This document shows positions 1 through 10,080 of a DNA stretch of 64,000 nt, piece after piece (the first letter of the stretch is position 1; each line of letters begins with the position of its first letter). The notes beneath the pieces are model-generated. The model was given only the letters and a program-made list of their open reading frames with translations, had not been told where the DNA came from and did not search any database. Both the position numbers and the translations under genes were made by a program. This DNA is from Euborellia annulipes (Eukaryota; Arthropoda; Insecta; Dermaptera; Anisolabididae), in contig JAKCPI010006257.1 of assembly GCA_023213315.1 (NCBI GenBank), positions 1 to 64,000 on the forward strand. The letters run 5' to 3'.

Positions 1-112
1 AAATAAATCCAAGAAACTATCCCCATCTACAAAAATATAAATCTAGCAGATCCTGAATATTTTTCTCCCAAATAAAATCGATTTTGTCATTGGCGCCGAT
101 CTCTATGGCCAA
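1..112 (+). pseudogene. 5' edge of BEL/Pao pol, out of frame with the main ORF
   Basis: This stretch reads as the conserved tail of the Pao protease-associated region (LADPEYF, then the IGADLYGQ motif just before 113). The LADPEYF part sits in a different frame from the IGADLYGQ part, so there is a frameshift at about 65-75. The main frame also meets a TAG at about 46-48. The rest of gag and protease lies outside the window. The copy is therefore probably inactive, or has a sequencing indel here. Confidence 0.6.
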
Positions 113-3100
113 GTGATAAAAAATAAAATCATTAAAGGTCCTGAAGATACACCTTCAGCAATCGAAACCATTTTTGGTTATGCTATTCTTGGAAAATGTT
201 CTAATGTGAATTCGTCAAAAATATTTAATCCTATTTATTTAAATATAAATATAGATCCTTTGACCGACATCAATAAAAATATTTCCCGTTTTTGGGCCAT
301 CGAGGAACCTCCTGAACAATTCATTGAAGATCCTGAGAATATAAAAGCGGAAAATATTTTTAAAACATCTTATCAAAGAAACGAAGAAGGAAGATTCATT
401 GTTGCACTTCCATTTAAAATCCTTCCAGACGCGTCTCATTCACGACATATCGCCTTAAACCGATTAAATAAACTATTTAATCAATTTAAAAATAATTCTA
501 ATCTTTATCACGAATATAAAACAATTTTTAATGACTATCTTCTGAAAGGTTACATGACCGAAGTGCCTTTCACTCATGATGCATATTTTTTATCTCATCA
601 TCCAGTTTATAAACATCAAACACCCCAATCTTCCCCTCGTATCGTGTTTGATTGTTCACTAAAACTAAATAATAACTTATCTTTAAACGATCATCTTATC
701 ACTGGACCAAAACTTCAACAAGATATTTTCGATATTATTTTGAAGTTTCGGCTTTTTCCCATCGCCTTCACGTGTGATATCTCTAAAATGTATTTACAAA
801 TTTTAATCAGACCCGAAGATAAAAAATATCAACATATTTTATGGAAACCTGAAAAAGATGCCCAAATCAAAGAATATCAATTAAATACGGTTATTTTTGG
901 CCAAACTTCATCTCCTTTTTTGGCAATCAGATGTTTACAAGAACTTGTTCATCTGGAAGGGGACAAATATCCGCTAGCCAAAAATGCAATCTTCAACAAT
1001 CTTTACATCGATGATTTCGCCACTGGGGCGTTTTCTGAACAAGAAGCGTGCCATTTACAAGAAGAATTAATTTCTTTATTAAAGCTAGGCCAATTTGAAC
1101 TAAAGAAATGGTGTAGTAATAATAAAAAAATTATCAATAAAATTGATCCCAACGATTGCCAAGACGCTGTATTATTGGATCGGGATTCAAACGGCATTAA
1201 TATTTTAGGCTTAAAATGGATACCAAAAGAAGATTATTTTACATATGACATTGAGCCTATAAATCTTATCTTCACCAAACGGGCTATCTTGTCCACTATC
1301 GCAAAAATCTATGACCCTGTCGGTTATCTCTCACCTGTAACAATCTTAGCTAAAGTGCTCATTCAAGAGCTATGGCGAATCAACATCTCATGGGACGACG
1401 ACATTCCCTCTTATCTAAAAAAAGAGTGGGAAAATCTCGCACATCAATTATCTCTTTTAAAAAATTTAAAAATTCATCGTCCAACTTTACATCAAGAAAG
1501 GGGTAATTGTCAGTTAATAGGCTTTGCTGACGCCAGTACTAAAGCCTATGGCGCGATTGTTTATCTAAAATACAAAAATCAAGAAGGGCAACCCGTCGTG
1601 AAATTAATCGCCGCTAAAGCCAAGGTCGCTCCTTTAAAATCACTTACCATACCTCGCTTGGAGTTGACTGCAGCCTTATTATTGGCAAATCTACAACATC
1701 ATATCTATAAAATTTATCAATCAATTTTAAATATCTCATCTTCATTTGCCTTTGTAGATTCGTCTATCGTCTTATCTTGGTTAAAATATGAACCACATCT
1801 TTTAAAACCTTACGTGGCCTGTAGGGTTGAGAAAATAAATAATCTATTACCGGACGTTCATTGGAGACATGTATCGTCCTCGGACAATGCCAGTGACGTC
1901 ATCAGCCGCGGTCTTCTTCCTAAAAATCTTTTAAAATGCCATATTTATTGGAACGGTCCTCATTGGTTACTGGATCCAGTTGAATGTTGGCCTTCATCTC
2001 CTTCTCTTGAGGTAACCGAAATCCCGGAAATCAAAATGCCTTCATATATCGTGGCCACTCAATTCAAAATATCGCCACCTAATAAAATTTTATCTCATTT
2101 TTCCAATCTCAATGTTTGTCTTCGAGTCACCGCTCTATTTAGAAGAAAAATCAATAATTTTAAATCTAAATTAAACTTAGTCACCAATCAATCTAATTTA
2201 ACTGGTGCCATCTCTATGCAAGAACGCCGAGAAGCTTTATGGTGTTTGATACGTCTTGAGCAAGCTCGATGTTTTGATATCGAAATCAACTCATCCAAAA
2301 TACAAATAAAAAATAAATCTTTGCGCAAACTTAATCCCTTTATGGACTCGCAAAATCTTTTAAGAGTGGGTGGTCGTCTTTATCACTCCACTCTGCCCGA
2401 CAAATCTAAGTTTCCCATTATTCTACCTAAAGAAAGCCCGCTAAGTAAGTTGATCATATCACATTTTCATCTATCTTATCTTCATGTTGGAGCTCGTACT
2501 CTACAATCTCTCATCGCTCGTGAATATTGGATCATCAGCGCTCGACAACTAATAAGGTCTATTTTAACCAAATGTCAAACCTGTTTCAAATTTAAAAAGA
2601 CCACCATTACTCCGCTTATGGGACAACTACCCTTATCTCGTGTCAACCAAGGTCGTTGTTTCCTAAAGGTAGCATGTGATTTTGGCGGTCCATTTGGCCT
2701 TATATCTCATCGTGGTCGTGGAGCTAAACAATTCAAAGTGTATTTGTGCATTTTCACTTGTTTGGCAGTTAAAGCAACTCATCTTGAACCAGTATCAGAT
2801 CTGAGCTCCGACGCTTTTTTAGCAGCACTTACTCGTTTTGTAAGCCGAAGAGGTTTATGCACTGATATCTACACCGATTGTGGACGTAATTTTATCGGAG
2901 CGGAGCGTATTCTCTCTAACATCCAACGATCCCTCAAAGAAATGAATAAAGAGGAAACGAAATTAAATAATTATCTCGCTGAAAATCAGATCAACTTTCA
3001 TTTCTCCGTTCCAAGCGCCCCTCATTGGAATGGTCTCATAGAAGCCAGTGTCAAATCGGCCAAACATCTCATCCGTCGTGCGGTAGGCAATCAAAATCTT

Positions 3101-3586
3101 ACCTTTGAGGAATGGACTACTATTTTCGCAAAATGTGAATCTATTTTAAATAGCCGTCCACTCACCCCTCTCACCGACGACCCCGACGACGTCGACGTCC
3201 TAACACCAGGACATTTTATAATTGGTGCCCCTCTATTATCATTACCTGAGCAAGATCTTTCAGAAGTAAAAATGAGCCATCTAAATCGTTGGCAACTTTT
3301 ACAAAGAATTACTCAAACATTTTGGACACGATGGCATCATACCTATTTGCATACGCTACAAGAAAGATCCAAATGGACAAAATCTGTCCCAAACCTAAAC
3401 ATCGGCGATCTAGTTTTAATTCATGACGCCCCCTCATCTATCGGAAAATACCGTCTGGGCCGTGTCATCAAACTTTTCCCCGGTTCAGATAACATAGTTC
3501 GAGCTGTCGAACTTAAAACAGCTACCGGTGTTATTAGACGGCCTGTGGTGAAATTATCCCCTCTACCATCTAATAATTCCTCTTAA
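113..3586 (+). CDS. pol: BEL/Pao LTR-retrotransposon pol polyprotein (RT, RNase H, integrase)
   Basis: Encodes 1157 residues of a BEL/Pao polyprotein, which copies element RNA into DNA and integrates it. The first residue (a GTG codon) lies inside a longer frame, so this is not a true start. Domains in order: end of the protease region (about 1-50); reverse transcriptase about 160-400 with the catalytic YIDD at 298-301; RNase H / Peptidase_A17-type region about 400-640 (GFADAS at 470-475); integrase zinc-binding HHCC with H784 and C821-x-x-C824; integrase core with candidate catalytic D856, D922 (YTDCGRNF) and E977 (NGLIEAS); and a C-terminal DUF5641-like domain about 1040-1155 (KYRLGRV, RRPVVKL). 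It ends naturally at TAA, and no internal stop breaks the 3.5 kb. The family assignment is secure from the RNase H and C-terminal motifs. Activity is doubtful because of the frameshift just upstream and the LTR disturbed downstream. Confidence 0.95.
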   Translation: MIKNKIIKGPEDTPSAIETIFGYAILGKCSNVNSSKIFNPIYLNINIDPLTDINKNISRFWAIEEPPEQFIEDPENIKAENIFKTSYQRNEEGRFIVALPFKILPDASHSRHIALNRLNKLFNQFKNNSNLYHEYKTIFNDYLLKGYMTEVPFTHDAYFLSHHPVYKHQTPQSSPRIVFDCSLKLNNNLSLNDHLITGPKLQQDIFDIILKFRLFPIAFTCDISKMYLQILIRPEDKKYQHILWKPEKDAQIKEYQLNTVIFGQTSSPFLAIRCLQELVHLEGDKYPLAKNAIFNNLYIDDFATGAFSEQEACHLQEELISLLKLGQFELKKWCSNNKKIINKIDPNDCQDAVLLDRDSNGINILGLKWIPKEDYFTYDIEPINLIFTKRAILSTIAKIYDPVGYLSPVTILAKVLIQELWRINISWDDDIPSYLKKEWENLAHQLSLLKNLKIHRPTLHQERGNCQLIGFADASTKAYGAIVYLKYKNQEGQPVVKLIAAKAKVAPLKSLTIPRLELTAALLLANLQHHIYKIYQSILNISSSFAFVDSSIVLSWLKYEPHLLKPYVACRVEKINNLLPDVHWRHVSSSDNASDVISRGLLPKNLLKCHIYWNGPHWLLDPVECWPSSPSLEVTEIPEIKMPSYIVATQFKISPPNKILSHFSNLNVCLRVTALFRRKINNFKSKLNLVTNQSNLTGAISMQERREALWCLIRLEQARCFDIEINSSKIQIKNKSLRKLNPFMDSQNLLRVGGRLYHSTLPDKSKFPIILPKESPLSKLIISHFHLSYLHVGARTLQSLIAREYWIISARQLIRSILTKCQTCFKFKKTTITPLMGQLPLSRVNQGRCFLKVACDFGGPFGLISHRGRGAKQFKVYLCIFTCLAVKATHLEPVSDLSSDAFLAALTRFVSRRGLCTDIYTDCGRNFIGAERILSNIQRSLKEMNKEETKLNNYLAENQINFHFSVPSAPHWNGLIEASVKSAKHLIRRAVGNQNLTFEEWTTIFAKCESILNSRPLTPLTDDPDDVDVLTPGHFIIGAPLLSLPEQDLSEVKMSHLNRWQLLQRITQTFWTRWHHTYLHTLQERSKWTKSVPNLNIGDLVLIHDAPSSIGKYRLGRVIKLFPGSDNIVRAVELKTATGVIRRPVVKLSPLPSNNSS

Positions 3587-3709
3587 ACAAAACAAAAAAA
3601 AAATCTTCATTCTTCATCTATTCATTCCCCATCTTTACTATCCACATCTCATCTATATCATTATATCTCTCCTTTTAATTAAATCCTGAACCAACCGTTC
3701 AGCGGGGGG
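3587..3709 (+). other. Untranslated stretch ending in a polypurine tract of the BEL/Pao element
   Basis: About 115 bp of AT-rich sequence between the pol stop and the LTR, ending in AGCGGGGGG (3701-3709). This is the expected plus-strand primer (polypurine tract) directly before an LTR. The position and purine run are seen; the function is inferred from the family. Confidence 0.55.
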
Positions 3710-3938
3710 TGTATGTTCGAAATATAATAGAGCATTGCCCGCCACCTGGTGTCCCTTCCAAAAAACTGAAGGCTCCACCTTTTTTATCAAATCGCCGAAA
3801 AGGCAAATTTAATATTAGTTAGTAAGTTCCTAATCTACCATCGACTCGGAAGCATTTCGCCCAGGCGCAGCGCAGCGGTCAAAGTGCAGGCTTCCACTAT
3901 ATCGGCAGAAAAGGTAAGGAGCCTTCAAATCTCCAACA
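3710..3938 (+). repeat. Probable start of the 3' LTR of the BEL/Pao element
   Basis: Begins TGTATGTTCG directly after the polypurine tract, as LTRs begin with TG. It continues for about 230 bp until the foldback element at 3939. No 5' LTR lies in the window, so the LTR end cannot be fixed by comparison. The sequence after 5102 may be its continuation. Confidence 0.5.
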
Positions 3939-5102
3939 CTAATTATTAATTAATTATATTTAATTATCTCTTTAACTCTTATATTTAACTATAGTGATTT
4001 TATACTTTAATTTTGTTTTATATTATATATCTTAATTATAAATATTTTACGTAGAAAAAACATGTACACGAAAATAATATATTTTATTTATATCTTTATT
4101 TATCATTCATATAGGTTGACCTTAATTACATATTTAGCAATTGGAACTTAATTCCCTTATTCTTCTTCCGGTTGGTCACTAATTTGTGATTCGTTAACAT
4201 GGTTCTCGTTATCGATAATATTTGTCTCCAAACCTTCAAGGACTTCGTGGTCATATGCACTCTCTTCATCAGGATTATTTTGATATGTTGAAACTTTGAG
4301 GCAAGCTTGTCCCTTCCACTAGCCACAAGCTGAACATTTTAACCCCGATTTCCTGCATCCCCAGCCCACAACCATTCTTGCAGATGCAAAATATTGTGTT
4401 TAGCAGTTCAGCTAGTGCTGGGGGTAATAATGTAGTTATTGGTCCCAGGAGTTAATTTTGCCTCAACGCTTCATCATATCAAAATAATCCTGATGAACAA
4501 GAGAGTGCATATGACACCCAAGTCCTTGAAGGTATCGAGACAAATATTATCCATAACAAGGATGATTGATTATAACGAATCACAAATACTGACCAACCAG
4601 AAGAAGAAGTAGAGAAGTTCCATTTGCTAATTATAATTAAAGTCAACCAAAATCTACCTAAAATTTGAACTGAAATTGTAATCATCATCATACTATAATA
4701 TTAACTTCCGGTCCTTGAGTGTATGTGCCTGCTGTTCTCTCGCTGATTGGCTAGAGTTACAGGAAGTGAGCTTTAGAATTTTGCAATTGCTTGCCTTCGG
4801 CGAGTTGCAAATTTTCCAAGCAATGAGCAAGAATAAATTTGATGCATTTGCTTTCCGAAGGCGAGCAAAAGGGGATCCAAGGGGCGTAACCGAAGGCGCG
4901 CTTTACCACATGCAAGTGTATCATATGCGATATATGAATGATAAATAAAGATATAAATAAAATATATTATTTTCGTGTACATGTCTTTTCTACCTAAAAT
5001 ATAATTAAGATATTTAATATAAAACAGAATTAAAAGTATAAAATCACTATAGTTAAATATAAGAGTTAAAGAGATAATTAAATATAAATAATTAATAATT
5101 AG
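3939..5102. mobile_element. 1.16-kb foldback (long inverted repeat) element
   Basis: The left arm (3939 to about 4290) recurs in reverse complement at about 4480-4655 and 4930-5102. The outer 170 bp of each side match almost base for base, including TAATTATTAATTAATTATA on the left and the CTATAGTTAAATATAAGAG segment on the right. The right arm carries an extra block of about 275 bp (4655-4930) that is GC-richer and contains CTTCGGCGAG-like direct repeats. No transposase is present. It lies within or next to the BEL LTR and may have inserted there. Confidence 0.75.
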
Positions 5103-5567
5103 TAAGTAAATAATGGCAGTTGTTTTTTAATCAATAATAAACTTTATACGACTTACAATACCGTATGATTACCATGATTCACACATTACGTGCATTAAGC
5201 CATATAAGGCTATGCGCTGCGCACTCTTTACGCTCTACCTCAAAAACGGTTAGTCGTATAAAAAAATGCTTCAGATATAAATTGTAGAGAATTTCATCCT
5301 CTACAACTTTTATAATAGGTCCAGATATCATTTAAGGTATAGGAAACGAGATAATCGCGAAAAACTGATTTTCGTGACCTTGGACCTGGAATACCGCGTG
5401 ACGCGGACACGTGATCATATGTGACTTTTTGAGACATCATTTAGAATGCCGAAAATAAAGGTCCATACAAGAAATTCAGCTTTTTGGTTATCTCTCATTC
5501 CGAGGTGAAACCCTAATTTGACTGGGCTATCAATTGTATGAAATCACTTGAATTCAATATTGAATAC
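5103..5567. other. Non-coding AT-rich stretch
   Basis: No gene-like reading frame. It could contain the rest of the BEL LTR interrupted by the foldback element, but no second copy is available for comparison. Confidence 0.4.
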
Positions 5568-5834
5568 ATGTGGGCGTCCGCAGGATTTTTTGCAAGGGGG
5601 CAAGGGATTTTTTGCAGGGGGGGGCAAGTCACTTCAAGATAAGTTAAAAAAAACGTATTTTGATATTAATAATGTTATACATCCCTTAGTTTTAAAGCTT
5701 TCAAACCGCGGCAAGGTGGATGGTTACTGTGAAAGATTTTTTTTGCATTTTTTTTTCTTTGTTTTATACTTTTCGTATCATTTTAATTTTCCAGGGGGGC
5801 AAGTGCCTGATTGCCCCCCCTGCGGACGCATATG
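5568..5834. mobile_element. Short non-autonomous element with GCGTCCGCAGG terminal inverted repeats
   Basis: GCGTCCGCAGG at 5574-5584 is matched by CCTGCGGACGC at 5819-5829. Purine-rich runs (GGGGGCAAG repeated on the left, CCAGGGGGGCAAG near the right end) sit just inside. The length of about 265 bp and the absence of a gene fit a MITE. The superfamily was not identified. Confidence 0.6.
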
Positions 5835-6083
5835 ATTGAATATGAGTCTAACTTGGAATTTGAAAAACTTTTTTAATGATTTTCACTATTGTACTGATTT
5901 TCAGGAATAATTTAAAAAAATTTTTTTTTTTTAATAAACTGTTCATTCATTGGTCGAAATTTTTTCAAATTTATATATAGATTTATCATTTATTTAATTG
6001 TATCAAGTTTCAATGAAATCGGAATTTCATTTTTGGGTTACTTTACTTGTAAGGGTCGAAATAAAAAAATTAAAAAAAAACTT

Positions 6084-6662
6084 CCTGGTGGAATTTTGAA
6101 ATGAAATTTTACTAGTATATGCTTAATGAGGACCTTCTAGGGATTACAGGAAAATTATTTTCATCCCGAAATTCCTATAAACTTTTTGCGTTATTAATTC
6201 CTAAATTTACGATTTCTCCCATAGGAAATGTATAGAGAAATATTTATGTATTCATTGCATTTATGTATTCTATGAATGTAAACAAATCGTCAAGCAGGCA
6301 CTGGATTGGAATAGTAATAATTTGTATACCAAATGGCTTAAATAAGAATGCCTGGACCCCAATATGTATAATAATCAATAACGGATATCGTAAAATTCTT
6401 ATATGGTCTTAGTTGCCGAAAAGACTGTGTGAATGTGTGTGTGAGTGTGAATGAGAAAAAAAGTGTGAGTGTTAAAAAAAAAGGCGAGGGGTCGCCGCAG
6501 GCGGGCCTGAGGCAGCGGAGGGGGTCCAGGGAGGTGAAGCCCGTCTGTCTAGACGTGAGATATCTCATTCATATTTAAGAAAAGGCGAGGGTCAGCCGCA
6601 GGCGGGTCCGGCCAGCTGGCGGGGAGTCCAGGGGGATGGGGCGCCGCGGCTAGTTAATTAAA
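6084..6662 (+). repeat. Copy of interspersed repeat family Y (GGCGAGGGTCCGCCGCAGGC family)
   Basis: Shares long blocks with 34.8-35.9, 38.9-39.4 and 39.8-40.0 kb. Shared blocks include ATTTCATCCCGAAATTCCTATA-like sequence, a block around AATATTTATGTATTC, CAAGCAGGCACTG, TGTGTGAGTGTGAATGAG and the GC-rich block GGGGTCCAGGG. The 3' GC-rich part occurs twice (6485-6545 and 6580-6650), separated by a short AT stretch. No protein is encoded. It is probably a non-autonomous element. Confidence 0.6.
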
Positions 6663-6850
6663 AATTATAAACCCCTCCGCCCGGCTACGCGCCTGACTTC
6701 ACCCTATACCTAACATACATAGTACGTATTCTTAACAATGTTCCAACCATAAATTTTTACTTAATTGAATAATAGAACGTGGCTGATGATGATATGTTTG
6801 ATAGGAAGAGGATGCAGCCGAATAATTGAGCCTCTATTCAGTAATGAATA

Positions 6851-6907
6851 CTCTTTATTGGGACGTTTCGGCTGGGATCAACCCTGCCATCTCCAGCCTT
6901 CAAAGAG
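6851..6907 (-). ncRNA. Hammerhead-like module, minus strand, core mutated
   Basis: Read on the minus strand: CTCTTT / AAAGAG outer stem, then CUGGAGA (canonical CUGANGA with the A6 position changed to G), a GGC.GGG / CCC.GCC stem, then GAAACGUC. The A6-to-G change should abolish catalysis if the ribozyme model is right. It is the inverted partner of 7123-7180. Confidence 0.5.
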
Positions 6908-7122
6908 CATATTTACCATATATTTTACATATATGAATAGTGTTGTCATCAGTACCACCAGCAAGTGATAGTATGAAGGTTAAGCTTATAATATTCATAT
7001 TATAACCTTCATACTATCACTTGTTGGTATTTAAAAAAAATATTACATTCATTGGACAAAAAATGCAATCAACTTGTATTAACTGATGACAACACTATTC
7101 ATATATGTAAAATATAAATATG

Positions 7123-7180
7123 CTCTTTGAAGGCTGAAGATGGCAGGGTTGATCCCAGCCGAAACGTCCCTAATAAAGAG
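7123..7180 (+). ncRNA. Candidate minimal type-I hammerhead ribozyme
   Basis: CUGAAGA at 7134-7140 and GAAACGUC at 7161-7168 match the invariant hammerhead core (C-U-G-A-N-G-A, G-A-A-A and a GUC cleavage triplet). Stem II between them is GGC-A-GGG / CCC-A-GCC. Stem I has three proximal pairs (AGG/CCU), an internal loop, then CTCTTT (7123-7128) with AAAGAG (7175-7180). Stem III would be the self-complementary ACGU, so cleavage would need a dimer. Catalysis is inferred. Confidence 0.6.
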
Positions 7181-7240
7181 TGTTCGTTACTGAATAGAGG
7201 CTCAATTATTTGGCTGCATCCTCTTTCCTATTAGACAAAT

Positions 7241-8127
7241 TTTTACTTAAAACACATTTTCCATCACATTATAACAATACTAGATATAAAATCCAATAGA
7301 AAGAGAGAGAGAGGAGAGTGACATCAAAGAAGAATTAATGTATTTTTAGAAGTTATTTTCATTTAGAAAAAAAAAAAAAAAAAAATTAGATATACTCTCC
7401 GTATATAAAATTAATAATTTAATTATTTTTCAAATTAAGTGACAGACAACAAAGTTTAGCAATTAAAAGTTTCCTCCAAGCAACTAAAACATAATAGGAG
7501 AGCCTCCCCTCCCCTCCCCTCCCCTCCACCTCATCTTTCATCCCTAAAGCTAAGCCAACAGCTAAATGAGGTCAAATTTAATTTTTTTTTTTTTATCTTC
7601 TCTTCTTAAATCAAGTGTCTTAAGGCTTAAATTTTATTAAATTTCAATTTTATCTAACAGCTAAGTATTTAATAACTAATTTATCAATTTGCTTGTTCTA
7701 TCTGTGTCTGTGCGCGTAGCGAGAGCGAATAGCCAAGAGAGAGTAAATTAAATTTCTATGGGGATTTTATATTTTAATTAATTTTGCTTATAGAGAGAGG
7801 GAAAGAGAGGATGTTATTAAATTGGATTTTAATGTATAAAATATCATATAAAAAAATAAAATAAAAATAAAATGATTAGCTGTGATTAAATAAATATATA
7901 TTTAAAAAACTATCCAATGCAAATGGGAAAAATATCAACTGCCGGAATCATTTATTTTTTAAATTTAATATAATTTGAATAACTCGTTAAGGTTTTGCTT
8001 AGAGCTTAGGGGTGATTCCTTCATCCATGATAATGTAAATGACACTTACTTGAATAGACGAATTATCCCTGTAAATAAATACCCCCCCCCCCTTAACTAG
8101 TACATTTTTACTTTCTCTTACCTATCT
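7241..8127. other. Non-coding AT-rich stretch with simple repeats
   Basis: Holds poly-A (7366-7385), a (CCCCT)n tract near 7505-7527, GAGA tracts and a C-run near 8083. The TTTACTTTCTCTTACCTAT at about 8107-8125 resembles the end of family X. No gene is seen. Confidence 0.5.
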
Positions 8128-8442
8128 ATGTTATCTATATCTCCTTTCTACAGGGAGCTGGGATGGATGAGGGTAACGGACCTGCGTGCTATGGCATGCT
8201 TGAGACTGACATGGCGCATCCTGCGGGGTGAGTGTCCTGTCTACCTGAGGGATTACTTCACTCGGACGGGATCCAGGATTAGGCCGCTCGATCTTAGTGT
8301 GCCCACCCACAGAACCTTCCTTTATGGGAGGTCGTTTCGGGTGGTCTCAATCCGCCTTTGGAACGGCCTCCCCGTGCGGACGAGGGGGGCGACCTCGTAT
8401 TCGGCTTTCTCGGCGGGGGTTACTTCGTTCCTTGCCGGCTAG
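8128..8442 (+). pseudogene. 3' end of a non-LTR retrotransposon (CR1/Jockey-like) ORF2
   Basis: The last 95 or so residues of a LINE reverse-transcriptase ORF: LRGECPVYLRDYF, then PTHRTFLYGRSFRVVSIRLW and NGLPVRTRG, ending at TAG 8440-8442. The pattern (YLRDYF ... R ... YG.RSF.V...LWN.LP) is typical of the C-terminal tail of CR1/Jockey-group reverse transcriptases. The element is 5'-truncated at about 8150, and the catalytic RT core is missing. Confidence 0.8.
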
Positions 8443-8745
8443 GTGTCGCCAGGGTGCTTTTTTTTTTTTTTTTTTTATCTTTTTTGTGAGTGTTTTCGTT
8501 TTATCATTCTTCTTGAGTATGGTGGACTTGAGTGGAGGGGCTTGCGCGGTCTGTGAATGGATACTTAATCAAGACTGTGAAATTGTTTTTCTTATTCTTA
8601 CAAATAAAATAAAATTGTATAACTATGTTCACGAATGTAAAACATCTGTCAGACAAAACAATGTACAATCTAAGGAGGGCCAATGGAGCTTCCAAGCTCT
8701 GGCCCGTTGCAAATAAATATATCTATCTATCTATCTATCTATCTA
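8443..8745 (+). repeat. LINE 3' UTR with (ATCT)n tail
   Basis: Follows the LINE stop and runs through a T-tract to GCCCGTTGCAAATAAATAT and then (ATCT)n at 8721-8745. A microsatellite tail is usual for CR1/Jockey-type insertions. Confidence 0.6.
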
Positions 8746-8764
8746 TGTTAAGATATATAGAAAG

Positions 8765-8850
8765 AAAGGGGCGTCGCTGGTGTTGCGGGTTAGGGTCTCG
8801 GCTTCTACAAAGAAGATCCGGCGTACCCAGGATCAAATCTAGGGGGAGGC
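8765..8850 (+). repeat. Degenerate tRNA-derived SINE head
   Basis: GGGTTAGGGTCTCGGCTTCTAC followed after about 25 nt by AGGATCAAATC resembles Pol III A and B boxes. The tRNA fold is not preserved. A weak call. Confidence 0.35.
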
Positions 8851-9220
8851 ATGGTCAGATCATGGTCGTCCAGTGGGAGGGGGAAGATCATGGTCTTCCA
8901 GATTGTGACATAGCTATTTTTTATATAGAGGGGAAAAGCCTTCGAAATAAAGTTCTTAAAACCCTCGGGTCCTAATAAAAAAAATCATTCCCCGTCGCCA
9001 TCCACCAATTTTGTTTCGTTTCATCGCTTTATAAACATTTAATTTTTTTTTTTGCTTCTGGGGGGGCGGCTGCCCCCCTGCCCCCGCTGGGTACGCCCAT
9101 GTCCCTGTGCATTCATTAAATAAAAATATTTATTTAATAAATCAATGAAGTCAGTGGCTGTTTTTCTATAGACAGGAGAAGGAGCAGGTGCAGCCAAAAA
9201 TAAAAGCCTCCGATTTAATA

Positions 9221-9279
9221 CAATTTAATGAGACGTTTCGGGTGAATTTTATTTACCCATCTTCAGTCCTTCAAAATTG
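9221..9279 (-). ncRNA. Candidate minimal type-I hammerhead ribozyme (best copy)
   Basis: On the minus strand: CUGAAGA (9260-9266) and GAAACGUC (9232-9239) with an intact core. Stem II is GGGU / ACCC, extended by AAU / AUU around an AAA loop. Stem I is GA/UC next to the core, an internal loop, then CAATTT / AAATTG (9221-9226 with 9274-9279). This is the most regular copy in the window. Stem III is ACGU, requiring dimer pairing. Confidence 0.65.
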
Positions 9280-9378
9280 TTAAAAGTCCCGGAGTTGGTC
9301 AATAGGGCAATACATGTAAATTTATGTATCAAATGTCCTGGCGATGTGTGCCCTATTGACCAACTCCGTGACTTTTAA

Positions 9379-9437
9379 CAATTTTGAAGGACTGAAGATG
9401 GATAAATAAAATTGACCCGAAACGTCTCATTAAATTG
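9379..9437 (+). ncRNA. Candidate minimal type-I hammerhead ribozyme
   Basis: The inverted partner of 9221-9279: CUGAAGA 9392-9398, GAAACGUC 9419-9426, and outer stem I CAATTT 9379-9384 with AAATTG 9432-9437. Stem II carries mismatches relative to its partner (GGAU...GACC), so this copy looks slightly decayed. Confidence 0.55.
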
Positions 9438-9549
9438 TATTAAATCGGAGGCTTTTGTTTTTTGGCTGCACCTGCTCTTTCTCCTGACTATTTATTTAAT
9501 ATTCAAATAGGTAGTAAGAATGAGCAAGCAGCTAATTATATTTCAATTT

Positions 9550-9602
9550 ATTAACAAACCAGGTTCGGTCACATATGGTACCATCTTCTGGGCCAGGTTA
9601 AT
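9550..9602 (-). ncRNA. Decayed hammerhead-like module
   Basis: The minus-strand partner of 10020-10080. The core reads CAGAAGA instead of CUGANGA and GAAC instead of GAAAC, so it is not expected to be active. The outer stem ATTAAC / GTTAAT is kept. Confidence 0.45.
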
Positions 9603-10019
9603 GTCTGAAAAATATATTAATCCTCGACAAGTTATATTGGGCATACATAATTGTACGTAGCTTAATCATGATAATGTCATGAAAGTGAATTCACTCTCTG
9701 TCCATGGTATGATAAAAATAAAAATTTGAGGCATTATCATGATTGAGCTACGTACAGGTAGGGACAATATTAAGTCCCACCCATGCATTTTCTACTTGTG
9801 ATTATTTCATTTTTTTTTTTTTTTATATATAAACGAAAATGCAAATTTTCTAGGTTTGAACCATGAAAATTTCCATTAAAAAATATAAAATATTTTTTTT
9901 TTTAAACAATTAAATAATCACAAGTAGAAAACGCATGGGTGGGACTTAATATTGTCCCTCTCTGTACATAAGTATGTATGCCCAATATAACTTGGCAAGG
10001 ATCAATATATTTTTCAGAC

Positions 10020-10080
10020 ATTAACCTTGCCCTGAGGATGGTCCCATATATGACCGAAACGTCGGCCCATGTTTGTTAAT
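10020..10080 (+). ncRNA. Candidate minimal type-I hammerhead ribozyme
   Basis: CUGAGGA 10032-10038 and GAAACGUC 10056-10063. Stem II is GGUC / GACC. Stem I is GCC / GGC next to the core, an internal loop, then ATTAAC (10020-10025) with GTTAAT (10075-10080). The stem sequences differ from those at 7.1 and 9.2 kb while the pairing is kept. Confidence 0.6.

Larger units (their letters stand above)
6790..7240. repeat. 450-bp palindrome with two inverted hammerhead-like cores
   Basis: The left arm 6790-6960 (GGAAGAGGATGCAGCC ... ATATGAATAGTGTTGTCATC) returns in reverse complement at 7080-7240. Between them is a second inner hairpin, with GATAGTATGAAGGTTA at 6967-6982 matched by its complement ending at 7018. 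Each arm carries one copy of the ribozyme-like module. Confidence 0.8.
9165..9490. repeat. 325-bp palindrome with paired hammerhead-like cores
   Basis: The left arm 9165-9323 (GGAGCAGGTGCAGCC ... GTTGGTCAATAGGGC) is matched by its complement at 9348-9490, leaving a spacer of about 25 bp. Each arm holds one hammerhead-like module. There is no gene and no other content. Confidence 0.85.

Noticed and set aside
7501..8745. CRISPR-like or regulatory arrays from short tandem repeats such as (CCCCT)n and (ATCT)n
   Set aside because: Simple microsatellites in eukaryotic repeat DNA, without spacers.
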